63,649 nt of DNA from contig CADANN010000030.1 of the NCBI GenBank assembly GCA_902789325.1, positions 1 to 63,649 on the forward strand, in the 5' to 3' direction. The position numbers were made by a program, and so were the translations under genes. Origin of the DNA: an uncultured Spirochaetaceae bacterium. Lineage in GTDB: Bacteria; Spirochaetota; Spirochaetia; Treponematales; Treponemataceae. Of this stretch, positions 1 to 6,635 are shown one piece after another. A model generated the notes under the pieces. The model searched no databases and was not told the DNA's origin. It saw nothing but the letters and a program-made list of their open reading frames with translations. Each line of letters opens with the position of its first letter. The stretch's first letter is position 1.

Positions 1-642
1 AAGCTGCTTGTAAAGCTGTGGGCTCTGTGGAAGAGAATAGAATTTTCCAGGGTGAACACGTGACGGAACGAGGTAGTCGCGGGCTCCTTCTGGAGTAGAT
101 TTAATGAATGTAGGTGTTTCAATCTCAAGGAAGCCTTTTGATGTGAGGTACTCGCGTGTAGCAAAAGTAACCTGGCTTCTGAGGATGATATTGTGCTGCA
201 TTGGCTCACGGCGGAGATCAAGGTAGCGGTACTTAAGACGAAGATCTTCGTTTGCAACTACGAGAGTTCCATCCTTCTGACGAACTTCTTCGATAGAGAA
301 TGGAAGTTCCTGAGAAGTTGTGAAAATCTGAATATCAGATGCTTCAACTTCAATTTCGCCTGTTGCCATATCGGCATTAATATCTTTATCTGAGCGTGCA
401 TTTACAACGCCTTCAACTGCGATACAATATTCACTCTTGAGGCTGGCTGCAATCTTCTTAACATCATCACTAGCACTATCGCCAACCATTACCTGTGTGA
501 TTCCATAGCGGTCACGCAGACGGATAAACAAAAGGCCGCCCAAGTCACGGGTACGGCTTACCCAACCGTTCAAAACAACTTTCTTACCAACATCACTCTT
601 GCGGAGCTCGCCGCAGGTGACAGTACGCTTAGTATTTTCCAT
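1..642 (-). CDS. aspS: Aspartyl-tRNA synthetase, N-terminal part (cut by window edge)
   Basis: Charges tRNA-Asp with aspartate in the cytoplasm. The 214 visible residues start at ATG 642-640 and run off the left edge. They open with an OB-fold anticodon-binding domain (about residues 10-105, with GWVSRTRDLGG and FIRLRDR), followed by the linker DLRREPMQ and the start of the class II catalytic core (EIETPTFIKSTPEGARDY, then SPQLYKQL at the edge). This order is typical of bacterial AspRS. The gene is divergent from the oxidoreductase at 708, so the roughly 65 bp between them must hold both promoters. Nothing unusual is visible, and the missing part is only the C-terminal catalytic region. Confidence 0.95.
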   Translation of the reverse strand, partial: MENTKRTVTCGELRKSDVGKKVVLNGWVSRTRDLGGLLFIRLRDRYGITQVMVGDSASDDVKKIAASLKSEYCIAVEGVVNARSDKDINADMATGEIEVEASDIQIFTTSQELPFSIEEVRQKDGTLVVANEDLRLKYRYLDLRREPMQHNIILRSQVTFATREYLTSKGFLEIETPTFIKSTPEGARDYLVPSRVHPGKFYSLPQSPQLYKQL

Positions 643-707
643 AGTAGTGACATTTTAGCGTTATGAAGAAAGTTTTACAATAATATGGTTTATGATATAC
701 TTAACAC

Positions 708-1742
708 ATGTCTTTAGGGTCACAAAAACATTCTCAAATATATACAGCAGCTCTAGTCGGCACAGGACGTATCGGTTTTTCGCTTGGCTTTGACAAGAAA
801 CGCGAACAGCCCGCATCTCATACAATGGCACAGCTTGGTAACAAGCGCATAAAGCTGATTGCCGCCTGTGATACAAATGAAAAAAAACTTACAGAATGGG
901 GACACTACGTAAAAGGAGCAACAGTCTTTTCTTCCAGCTCTGAGATGTATAAGTCTATCCCTACTCCAGATATAATCACCGTAGCCGTAAACGAGGACTC
1001 TCACATGGAGGAGTGTCTGGCAGCTATTGAGGCAAAACCACGTCTTATTATTCTTGAAAAACCTGTTGCCTTAAACAGCGCTCAGGCTGCGGAGATTGCC
1101 GTGGCCGCCGAAAAAGCCGGAGTTCCTGTTATGGTCAATCATGAACGCCGTTTTGCAGCGGACTATAATATGGCAAAGTCTTATATTAAAGAAATCGGGA
1201 AACTTCAGACTATCCGCGGAGAACTCTATTCCGGCCTTCGTATATATGGAAAAGAATATGAAAAAGATGGCAGTTACAGCCTGCTCCATGACGGAACACA
1301 TCTTGTAGATATAATCAGCTGGCTTCTGGATGAAAAACTTTCGTCGCCGATTGTCACAGGAATTTACAAAGACGAAAAAAACGAGGTCCGAAACTTCAGT
1401 GCACATTTCAAAACCGATTCCTGTACAGAAATTACAATCAGCATGAGTGGCCGCAGCCGCTTTTTCAGCTTTGGTCTTGATATACTTGGAACAGAAGGAA
1501 GAATCTGCCTTGGCAACGGTTACGCCAAATTCTACAAACGCAAGGAATCAAAGCTTTATACTGGCTTTTATTCGCTCGCACGAGACAAAATCATCCATCT
1601 GCCAAAAAAGACAGGTTACTTTTCAAATATGATTCAGAATGCAGTTGATTTCCTGGATGGAACAAGCCTCCTGCAAAGCCCTCTCTCAGCAGCAATTGAT
1701 GATCTGAAGGTGCTTGAAGAAATTAAGGCATTTTTGATTTAA
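708..1742 (+). CDS. Gfo/Idh/MocA-family NAD(P)-dependent oxidoreductase
   Basis: A 344-residue cytoplasmic protein with the fold order of the Gfo/Idh/MocA family. An N-terminal Rossmann motif (ALVGTGRIGF, residues about 15-24) is followed by the characteristic EKPVALN segment (about residue 115), whose Lys is the conserved active-site Lys. A C-terminal alpha/beta domain contains HDGTHLVDIISWLL, whose His matches the usual catalytic position. Members oxidise or reduce sugars, inositols or related polyols, and the substrate cannot be read from the sequence. It stands alone between aspS and the cassette cluster. The GxGxxG loop reads GTGRIG, consistent with NAD(P) binding. Confidence 0.85.
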   Translation: MSLGSQKHSQIYTAALVGTGRIGFSLGFDKKREQPASHTMAQLGNKRIKLIAACDTNEKKLTEWGHYVKGATVFSSSSEMYKSIPTPDIITVAVNEDSHMEECLAAIEAKPRLIILEKPVALNSAQAAEIAVAAEKAGVPVMVNHERRFAADYNMAKSYIKEIGKLQTIRGELYSGLRIYGKEYEKDGSYSLLHDGTHLVDIISWLLDEKLSSPIVTGIYKDEKNEVRNFSAHFKTDSCTEITISMSGRSRFFSFGLDILGTEGRICLGNGYAKFYKRKESKLYTGFYSLARDKIIHLPKKTGYFSNMIQNAVDFLDGTSLLQSPLSAAIDDLKVLEEIKAFLI

Positions 1743-1847
1743 GCCTCAGAGAACGTTGAATCTTATTCGCTTATAAAAATTCTTTCAAATTCCTCTAACC
1801 TATTATAAACTATATGTGAACGTCCGCACAGGGCACAGGAGGAAGTA

Positions 1848-2900
1848 ATGAAAAATCTATTTAAGAAGTTTGTGGCTGTAGGCCTTTTAGTATTATTTGC
1901 TTCATCAATGTTTGCTGAACCTGCAAGTACCGGCATTACTGACAGTGATGTAAAAAACTGGGCGAAAAATTTGAATCCGATTGTAAATGAATTGAATAAA
2001 CTTGGCCTTTGGAACGACGATTCAATAAATGCAACTGCAAAACAAAAATCATCAGCTGATGCTATTCTGAACAAGTATGGAATCAGCGGTTCAAACTGTA
2101 TAGAAAAATTTGGAATGATTAGCGGATGTGCCGTTGTTCTTGTTTCTGCAAGCGAACTGGATGCTCAGTCTATTGCCATACTCAAAGCAATGGGAATGGA
2201 TCCTATGGAAGAACTTAAGAAAAATGTTAATTCCAAGGATTATGCAGTAGTTGAAGCTAACTCAAAGGCTGTTGTTAAGGCTTACCAAAATCTTGATACA
2301 AGCAGTTTTGATTCAGGCAGCTCTGATGCAAGTGATGATTATTCTTACGGTGACGCTGAGCTTGCAGATCTTTACAGTAGATTGGGAGATGCGTTTGCAA
2401 AGCAGGCAGCAGAAAGTGAAGACAGAGATCCGGAACATGCAGAAGCAATCAAAAAACTTTACGAACAGATAAGCAAGGCAAAGGGTGATTCAGGCTATAT
2501 TTATAAGACAAAAAAATCAGCTTCAAAATATAAGAAAACAAATTATAAAAAAGGAACTGTCCTTACCAAAGAAAATGGTTATGGTTCAGATGAACTCACC
2601 TGGTCTTTTGATTTAGACAAGAAAAAAGCTAAACTTGATTTTAACTGGAACAAAAATTCAAAGACAATTAATTACACAATTACTTCAGTTGAATATTATT
2701 ATACCAAGGTAGATTCCGACATGGGCGGTGAATCAAAGGAATATGTTGTTACCACAAAAGAAGGTCCTGTTTTCCATTTCTTTGATGAATGGGATTTTTC
2801 GGGCAACGCTTTTCATAAACAGATTGGTATAAAGGGTGTAGACTTTAAGAGTATCGCTGACTGGAACTGGGAATACAATACTTGGTCTGATTACAATTAA
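1848..2900 (+). CDS. Secreted/periplasmic protein of unknown function, probable first gene cassette
   Basis: A 350-residue protein with a clear signal peptide (MKNLFKK, hydrophobic stretch VAVGLLVLFASSMFA, cleavage likely after AEP/FAE near residue 24). The mature protein has no recognised domain: a helical acidic half, then a Lys/Tyr-rich beta-like C-terminal half. The ribosome binding site is strong (AGGAGG 7 bases before ATG). Bases 1812-1838 just upstream resemble the start of the Nudix cassette at 5107 (ATGTG.ACG.CCGCAC.GGG). The R'' box after the gene (CACATAAC at 2923-2930) is complementary to such a start. I therefore infer that this gene is itself an integron cassette whose left attC has decayed. 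Function unknown. Confidence 0.7.
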   Translation: MKNLFKKFVAVGLLVLFASSMFAEPASTGITDSDVKNWAKNLNPIVNELNKLGLWNDDSINATAKQKSSADAILNKYGISGSNCIEKFGMISGCAVVLVSASELDAQSIAILKAMGMDPMEELKKNVNSKDYAVVEANSKAVVKAYQNLDTSSFDSGSSDASDDYSYGDAELADLYSRLGDAFAKQAAESEDRDPEHAEAIKKLYEQISKAKGDSGYIYKTKKSASKYKKTNYKKGTVLTKENGYGSDELTWSFDLDKKKAKLDFNWNKNSKTINYTITSVEYYYTKVDSDMGGESKEYVVTTKEGPVFHFFDEWDFSGNAFHKQIGIKGVDFKSIADWNWEYNTWSDYN

Positions 2901-2923
2901 AAGTTAATCAACCTAAAATAATC

Positions 2924-2986
2924 ACATAACAAAGGTTCGTAGCCGACAGGCAGTCAAGCTGCCTGCGGTACAACCAGTTGTTATAC
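2924..2986 (+). repeat. attC site 1 (integron cassette recombination site)
   Basis: A 63-bp site with R'' box ACATAAC (2924-2930) and R' box GTTATAC (2980-2986). Between them are imperfect inverted arms (AACAAAGGTT against AACCAGTTGTT) and a central stem CCG-a-CAGGCAG / CTGCCTG-CGG that leaves one unpaired A, as expected for an extrahelical base. Predicted strand exchange is between G2980 and T2981. The R' box is exactly complementary to the R'' of the next site (GTATAAC, 3773), as expected for the two ends of one cassette. Confidence 0.85.
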
Positions 2987-3022
2987 GGACGGCTCACTGA
3001 GCCGGAATAAAGAGAGTAAAAA

Positions 3023-3763
3023 ATGAACGAAAAGAAATTAAGACTAGAGTTCGAAAAAATAGAAAATGATGGAATAGAAATAGTTTTTTATTTTAATGAC
3101 GAAAAAGTTTTTAATTGTCCATTCTTGGAAGAAGATAAATCCTTTTCACACATAAATAAAATACTTGAAGATTTTCTTTCTGGAAAAAGTGCAAAACTAC
3201 GCTACGGTGAAACGAGAAGTATCGTTGGTGAAACAGAAAATTATATAAATGTAATTAACAGTGATGTTTTTCTTAAATTTGAATTGTTTCAATCCCATAG
3301 CGGAAAATATCCAAACAGAAAATATGATTTAAATACTACAAGATTTACAATTACTAAAAAAGATTATGAATTCATAGATCATGAAGACAAGTACACAATG
3401 GAAGGAAATACTGAACAAATTATTTCCGAAATATATTTCACGGTTTTAAAGTATTTAGCAAAACAATTTTGTAACAAAGTCAAAAATAAAAATATTAACT
3501 GGCTTCAAGAATATAATGATTCTAAGTCTGTAAAAATCGAAGAGTTTTTATATCCTGAATTAAAAAACTATTATTCTGTAGAAATAAATAAATCAAAAAT
3601 TCATAAGAAATCTCAATTAATTAATCGTATTGAAATTCGTAATGATAAAAATATTGAAAATGTTTTTGCAGAAAGAAAAGAATTAAGACCTGAAATTGAA
3701 TTATTATATAAATATGGCGATAAGGAATTTATAGTTCTTCCTATTGAAGAATTAAAAAAATAA
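3023..3763 (+). CDS. Hypothetical cassette protein
   Basis: A 246-residue, Lys/Glu/Asn-rich, very AT-rich protein with no signal peptide, membrane segment or motif I recognise. It is the only gene of the cassette running from 2981 (TTATAC) to 3829. The start at 3023 follows AAAGAGAG and fits a cassette gene beginning about 40 bp inside the boundary. The leader contains the small hairpin GGCTCACTGAGCC (2990-3002), a form also seen at other cassette starts here. The base composition is clearly lower in GC than aspS or the oxidoreductase upstream, which suggests lateral acquisition. No function can be assigned. Confidence 0.7.
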   Translation: MNEKKLRLEFEKIENDGIEIVFYFNDEKVFNCPFLEEDKSFSHINKILEDFLSGKSAKLRYGETRSIVGETENYINVINSDVFLKFELFQSHSGKYPNRKYDLNTTRFTITKKDYEFIDHEDKYTMEGNTEQIISEIYFTVLKYLAKQFCNKVKNKNINWLQEYNDSKSVKIEEFLYPELKNYYSVEINKSKIHKKSQLINRIEIRNDKNIENVFAERKELRPEIELLYKYGDKEFIVLPIEELKK

Positions 3764-3772
3764 AAATATTCA

Positions 3773-3835
3773 GTATAACAAAGGTTCGTAGCCGACAGCG
3801 GGTCAAGCCCGCTGCGGAACAATCAATTGTTCCGA
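3773..3835 (+). repeat. attC site 2, first unit
   Basis: Again exactly 63 bp, from R'' GTATAAC (3773-3779) to an R'-like GTTCCGA (3829-3835). The arms match site 1, but the central stem is CAGCGGG/CCCGCTG instead of CAGGCAG/CTGCCTG. The sequence changed while pairing was kept, and the unpaired A remains. This compensatory change supports selection on the folded single-stranded form. Confidence 0.8.
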
Positions 3836-3921
3836 GCCATTATTTCGATGAGCCTAAAAAATGCTTTCGCATTTTTCTTAACGGCTCTTCGATTGTAGGC
3901 AGGTACAACCAGTTGTTAGGT
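3836..3921 (+). repeat. Mini-cassette or composite attC right half
   Basis: An 86-bp stretch with no gene between the R'-like box of site 2 and a second R' box, GTTAGGT (3915-3921). Its last 30 bases (GTAGGCAGGTACAACCAG then TTGTTAGG) copy the right half of attC 1 and 3. It also holds a nested hairpin, GAGCC...AAAAATGC/GCATTTTT...GGCTC. It may be an empty mini-cassette or a fused pair of sites. The R'' expected for an intact site (TCGGAAC) is absent. Confidence 0.5.
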
Positions 3922-3953
3922 TGATGGCGCACTGCGCCACTTTCGGAGTAAAA

Positions 3954-4466
3954 ATGAATAATGAAATATTTATTAAAAAATGTTATGAGCTAGCCATTCA
4001 TCAAGCAGGAAAAAAAGGTTATGATACTTTTGGCGCTATTTTAGTCCATGATGGAAAAATCTTAGAAGAAGCCGAAAATACTTCTGATTATAAAAATAAA
4101 ATTTTTGGACATGCAGAATTTAATCTTGTTCACAAATGTGCCAACAAATTTTCTGATGATGTTTTAGAAAATGCTATCGTATACACAAGCTGTGCTCCAT
4201 GTGAAAGATGTCTTGCTGCAATTGCTTCTCTTGGAGTTCATCAAATTGTTTGTGGAGTTTCATATAAGGAATTTTGTAAATTACTTCCATTTGATTATAA
4301 AGTCCTGGACAGAGAAGGATTGCTTAAACAGCTTGGAATTACAATGAAACTTACAGAATCAATTCTTGAAGATGAGGGTATGCATGTATTTGAATGGTGG
4401 GGTGGAGAATACCGACCACTGAAAGAATTAATTGCTGAAATGGATGAAGTAAAGAAACGAAAATAG
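3954..4466 (+). CDS. Nucleoside/nucleobase deaminase (CDA superfamily)
   Basis: A 170-residue zinc deaminase of the cytidine/guanine/tRNA-adenosine deaminase superfamily. The HAE motif (FGHAEFNLVH, about residue 50) supplies a zinc ligand and the proton-shuttle Glu. CAPCERC (about residues 79-85) supplies the two Cys ligands in the usual PCxxC-like spacing, here APCERC. An upstream in-frame ATG at 3921 lies on the attC R' box. I prefer ATG 3954, which follows CGGAGTAAAA and starts a typical N-terminus. It is the first gene of the cassette beginning at 3916 (TTAGGTT). The substrate is not determined: guanine, cytosine, a modified base or a nucleoside are all possible. Confidence 0.8.
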   Translation: MNNEIFIKKCYELAIHQAGKKGYDTFGAILVHDGKILEEAENTSDYKNKIFGHAEFNLVHKCANKFSDDVLENAIVYTSCAPCERCLAAIASLGVHQIVCGVSYKEFCKLLPFDYKVLDREGLLKQLGITMKLTESILEDEGMHVFEWWGGEYRPLKELIAEMDEVKKRK

Positions 4467-4471
4467 ACAAC

Positions 4472-4496
4472 GGCGGGTCAAGCCCGCCTTTTTTTT
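4472..4496 (+). terminator. Rho-independent terminator, possibly attC-derived
   Basis: GGCGGG-tcaag-CCCGCC stem followed by eight T, directly after the deaminase stop. The stem and loop repeat the central part of attC 2 (GCGGGTCAAGCCCGC), preceded by ACAAC. It may be a decayed attC now acting as a terminator. Confidence 0.65.
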
Positions 4497-4497
4497 C

Positions 4498-4525
4498 TTG
4501 ACAAATATAGGTTTTATCCTATATT
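4498..4525 (+). promoter_or_regulatory. Promoter with overlapping palindromic operator for the HigBA-type pair
   Basis: TTGACA (4498-4503), 16-bp spacer, TATATT (4520-4525). The perfect inverted repeat AATATAGG/CCTATATT (4504-4511 and 4518-4525) fills the spacer and the -10 element. This is the usual layout of an autoregulatory operator bound by an XRE antitoxin. Confidence 0.7.
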
Positions 4526-4534
4526 CTTAAATTA

Positions 4535-4759
4535 ATGGAAAATAAATTTACGGTAGAGTTTTATGAAAAGGAAAATGGTGAAAAACCATGTCTCTTGTTT
4601 CTTAATACGCTCGAAGTCAAGCTTCGAGCTAAAGCCTTCCGTGATTTAAAACTTTTGGAAGAAAAAGGTACAGAACTTAGGCTACCCTACTCAGAACAGG
4701 CAAAAGAGTATCGCAAGGATTATCTTGCAAAGCATCCACAAAAGGAGGATAACAAATGA
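4535..4759 (+). pseudogene. HigB/RelE-type toxin with internal in-frame deletion
   Basis: A 74-residue remnant. The N-terminal half (FTVEFYEKENGEKPCLLFLN, then RAKAFRDLKLLEEKG and LRLPYS) matches phage-derived Gp49-like HigB toxins. The C-terminal end (AKEYRKDYLAKHPQ) also matches the normal C-terminal helix of that family. The intervening part, normally about 35-45 residues containing the beta-sheet core and RNase residues, is missing, and the frame is kept. The protein is therefore probably non-toxic. Its stop overlaps the antitoxin start (ATGA), so translational coupling is preserved. It could still help repression as a partner of the antitoxin. Confidence 0.7.
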
Positions 4760-5049
4760 CATTAAATGAAGCATTAAATGAACAGATGAAAGATGAATCA
4801 TTCAAAAAAGAATATGACGCACTTGGACCAGAATATGAAATTATTTCCTCACTTATAGATGCAAGAAAAGCCTGTAATGTAACTCAAAAGCAGCTTTCAG
4901 AAGCTACAGGAATTGCTCAATCAGATATAAGCAAAATCGAAAATGGATCAGGCAATCCTACAATAAAAATATTAAAAAGATTAGCTGAAGGTCTGGGTAT
5001 GAATTTAAAAATTGAATTCACACCAAAATCTCAGTTTGCAATGAATTAA
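4756..5049 (+). CDS. HigA-type antitoxin, XRE-family HTH
   Basis: A 97-residue antitoxin with a C-terminal Cro/C1-type helix-turn-helix (about residues 35-90: ACNVTQKQLSEATGIAQSD then ISKIENGSGNPTIKILKRLA). It overlaps the toxin remnant by 4 bp and has a strong site AAAGGAGG. It probably binds the palindrome at 4504-4525 and represses the operon. Since the toxin lacks its core, this is in effect an orphan antitoxin, which could still neutralise related toxins encoded elsewhere. Its stop lies just before the R'' box of attC 3, the normal position for the last gene of a cassette. Confidence 0.85.
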   Translation: MTLNEALNEQMKDESFKKEYDALGPEYEIISSLIDARKACNVTQKQLSEATGIAQSDISKIENGSGNPTIKILKRLAEGLGMNLKIEFTPKSQFAMN

Positions 5050-5112
5050 ACCTAACAAAGGTTCATAGCCGACAGGCAGTCAAGCTGCCTGCGGTACAAC
5101 CAGTTGTTATGT
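5050..5112 (+). repeat. attC site 3
   Basis: 63 bp, R'' ACCTAAC (5050-5056) to R' GTTATGT (5106-5112). The interior differs from attC 1 by a single base (GTTCATAG for GTTCGTAG). R'' is complementary to GTTAGGT at 3915, so the deaminase-higBA segment (3916-5106) is one coherent cassette. Predicted exchange point is between 5106 and 5107. Confidence 0.85.
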
Positions 5113-5149
5113 GGACGCCCGCACTGGGGTGCTGTTAGTAGGAAAAAAA

Positions 5150-5560
5150 ATGGTAGACAAAATACAGATGGTAGGTTGTGCATTCCTTCCAATTGATAAA
5201 AAAAGAAAACAAATATTAATTTCAAAAAGAAGTATGAACAAAAAATACTTTCCTGGATTATGGGAAGTAATAGGTGGAAATCTTGAATTTGGGGAAGATT
5301 TCAAAGATTGTATAGTCAGAGAAGTAAAAGAAGAAATTAACTGTAGAATAAAAGACTTACAGCATTTGCATTCAAGAGCAATGTATTTAAAAGATTTAAT
5401 GTATATTACAATCGCATATTATGGAGAGTTACTTGATAATCCAATATTTAATAAAGACGAAATATCAGAAATAAAATGGATTAGTGAAGAGGAATTATCA
5501 GACTTTGATTTCTGTCCTGGTGACATTGAATTATTAAAGCTAGGTTTTGCAAAACTTTAG
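5150..5560 (+). CDS. Nudix hydrolase
   Basis: A 136-residue protein with a full Nudix box at about residues 43-65: GGNLEFGEDFKDC followed by IVREVKEEIN. It has the G-x5-E-x7-RE-U-x-EE core with the Mg-binding REVKEE, and the final GU pair is replaced by IN. Members hydrolyse nucleoside diphosphates linked to a second moiety. FPGLWEVIGG resembles the MutT-like/ADP-sugar type, but the substrate is unknown. A GTG at 5111 is in frame but overlaps the attC R' box. ATG 5150 has GTAGGA upstream and is preferred. The gene begins the cassette that starts at 5107 with TTATGTGGAC. Confidence 0.85.
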   Translation: MVDKIQMVGCAFLPIDKKRKQILISKRSMNKKYFPGLWEVIGGNLEFGEDFKDCIVREVKEEINCRIKDLQHLHSRAMYLKDLMYITIAYYGELLDNPIFNKDEISEIKWISEEELSDFDFCPGDIELLKLGFAKL

Positions 5561-5590
5561 TAGACAAAGCCCGCCTTTTTTTTATTGTAG
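5561..5590 (+). other. Decayed cassette junction (half terminator/attC remnant)
   Basis: TAGACAAAGCCCGCC followed by T8, then ATTG. It is the right half of the sequence at 4466-4496 (TAGACAACGGCGGG...CCCGCC T8 CTTG) with the left stem arm deleted. It marks a likely former cassette boundary between the Nudix gene and the next antitoxin. Confidence 0.45.
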
Positions 5591-5613
5591 ACATCCCATA
5601 AAGAGGTGATAAA

Positions 5614-5874
5614 ATGCCACAAATAAGACCTATTCGAGATTTGAAGAATACTACAGCAATTTCCAACTTATGCCATGAAACCAATGAACCAATATTCATT
5701 ACAAAAAACGGATATGGTGACATGGTTATTATGAGTATGGAAACATTTGAAAAATCATCGTTTCTGAATAATTTGTATGATAAACTTGCTGTCGCAGAAG
5801 CAGATTTAAAAGCTGGTAGAGTTTCTGATGTAGATGATGCTCTCTCTGACATAAGAAAGAAATATGGCTTATAA
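5614..5874 (+). CDS. Phd/YefM-family antitoxin
   Basis: An 86-residue antitoxin with the usual N-terminal DNA-binding fold: IRPIRDLKNTTAISNLC, then EPIFITKNGYGDMVIMSMETFE (about residues 5-52). A C-terminal helix (LKAGRVSDVDDALSDIRKK) would wrap the toxin. RBS GAGGTG. It overlaps a 14-codon toxin remnant (5864-5908), so the pair has lost its toxin and this is an orphan antitoxin. It is a distant paralogue of the antitoxin at 5980, sharing the layout and the KAGR/RAGR...IRKKY end. Confidence 0.85.
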   Translation: MPQIRPIRDLKNTTAISNLCHETNEPIFITKNGYGDMVIMSMETFEKSSFLNNLYDKLAVAEADLKAGRVSDVDDALSDIRKKYGL

Positions 5875-5908
5875 AGTCCAGATTGATGCCGTTGCATTTA
5901 AGGAATAA
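5864..5908 (+). pseudogene. Truncated RelE/ParE-type toxin start
   Basis: A 14-codon reading frame (MAYKVQIDAVAFKE, then stop) that overlaps the antitoxin end by 11 bp, at the exact place and with the typical first residues of a RelE/ParE toxin. The rest of the gene is gone. It is too short to be toxic. Confidence 0.55.
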
Positions 5909-5940
5909 ACAGAACAAGTCCATCTTTTTCCTTGTTAAAT

Positions 5941-5970
5941 CAGTCTTAATATAGTAACATATAAAGACTG
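5941..5970 (+). promoter_or_regulatory. Inverted repeat operator of the second Phd/ParE pair
   Basis: CAGTCTT (5941-5947) and AAGACTG (5964-5970) form a perfect 7-bp inverted repeat with a 16-bp spacer containing TAATATAGTAACAT, just upstream of the SD GGAGG. This is the expected position for autorepression by the antitoxin. Confidence 0.5.
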
Positions 5971-5979
5971 GAGGTTTTT

Positions 5980-6264
5980 ATGATTACTAATGTTCAAGAA
6001 TGTATTAAACCGATTTCTTACGTAAAAACGAATGCTGCGGACATGATGAATTTTGTAAATGAAAAAAAAGAACCACTCATAATTACACAAAATGGTGAAT
6101 CTCGTGCAGTTTTAATAGATGTCGAATCATATCAGCAAATGAAGGACGCATTTAATTTATTGAAACTCATTCAATTATCAGATACAGATGTGCGGGCTGG
6201 AAGAACAAAACCTGCAAAAGAAGTTTTTTCAAATCTAAGAAGGAAGTACAATCTTGGAAGATGA
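5980..6264 (+). CDS. Phd/YefM-family antitoxin
   Basis: A 94-residue antitoxin: CIKPISYVKTNAADMMNFV and EPLIITQNGESRAVLIDVES (about residues 9-48) give the Phd/YefM N-terminal domain. The C-terminal tail VRAGRTKPAKEVFSNLRRKY would bind the toxin. Strong RBS GGAGG. The last 11 bp overlap the toxin gene, which implies coupled translation. Together with 6254-6604 this is the only toxin-antitoxin pair in the window that looks intact. Such pairs are common in cassette arrays, where they are thought to stabilise the array. Confidence 0.88.
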   Translation: MITNVQECIKPISYVKTNAADMMNFVNEKKEPLIITQNGESRAVLIDVESYQQMKDAFNLLKLIQLSDTDVRAGRTKPAKEVFSNLRRKYNLGR

Positions 6265-6604
6265 AAAAATTGAAGAAATTATAATTTCAGAATTTGCCGA
6301 AGACGATTTGGATGAAATCGCTGCTTATTATTTTTCAAGAAGATCAGATTACGTTGGAAGAATAATTTCTGAATTTGAAGAAAACGTAGAATCTCTTCAA
6401 AAACATCCTAAAAGTGGAAGAATTGTTCCCGAATTGGAACGTCAGGGAATTACAAAATACAGAGAATTAATTCAAGAATACTATAGAATCATTTATGAAA
6501 TCTCTGGAAACAAAATAATAGTTCACACAATAATAGACGGCCGAAGAAATTTTGAAGAAATAATAATTTCAAAATTATCTCGATATTATGGTAACAAAAC
6601 CTAA
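6254..6604 (+). CDS. RelE/ParE-family toxin
   Basis: A 116-residue toxin. ISEFAEDDLDEIAAYYFSR, then FEENVESLQKHPKSGRIVPE and KYRELIQEYYRIIYEISGN, follow the alpha-alpha-beta order of the RelE/ParE superfamily. IIVHTIIDGRRNFEE is the usual C-terminal strand with a conserved Arg. Whether it is an mRNase (RelE-like) or a gyrase poison (ParE-like) is not settled; the long N-terminal helical pair and the HTIIDGRR end favour ParE. The start is ATG 6254 (TTGGAAGATG context) overlapping the antitoxin. Its stop codon lies inside the R'' box of the truncated attC at 6599. Confidence 0.85.
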   Translation: MEDEKIEEIIISEFAEDDLDEIAAYYFSRRSDYVGRIISEFEENVESLQKHPKSGRIVPELERQGITKYRELIQEYYRIIYEISGNKIIVHTIIDGRRNFEEIIISKLSRYYGNKT

Positions 6605-6635
6605 CAAAGCTTTGTAGCCACCAGCGTGCAAAGTA
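6599..6635 (+). repeat. attC site 4, truncated left half
   Basis: R'' ACCTAAC (6599-6605) followed by AAAGCTTTGTAGCCACCAGC, close to the left half of the other sites. The central stem and the R' box are missing. It marks the right end of the recognisable cassette cluster. Confidence 0.6.

Noticed and set aside
2924..5112. attC repeats as a possible CRISPR array
   Set aside because: Spacers are whole genes of 0.8-1.2 kb, the repeats have attC R boxes, and no cas gene is present.
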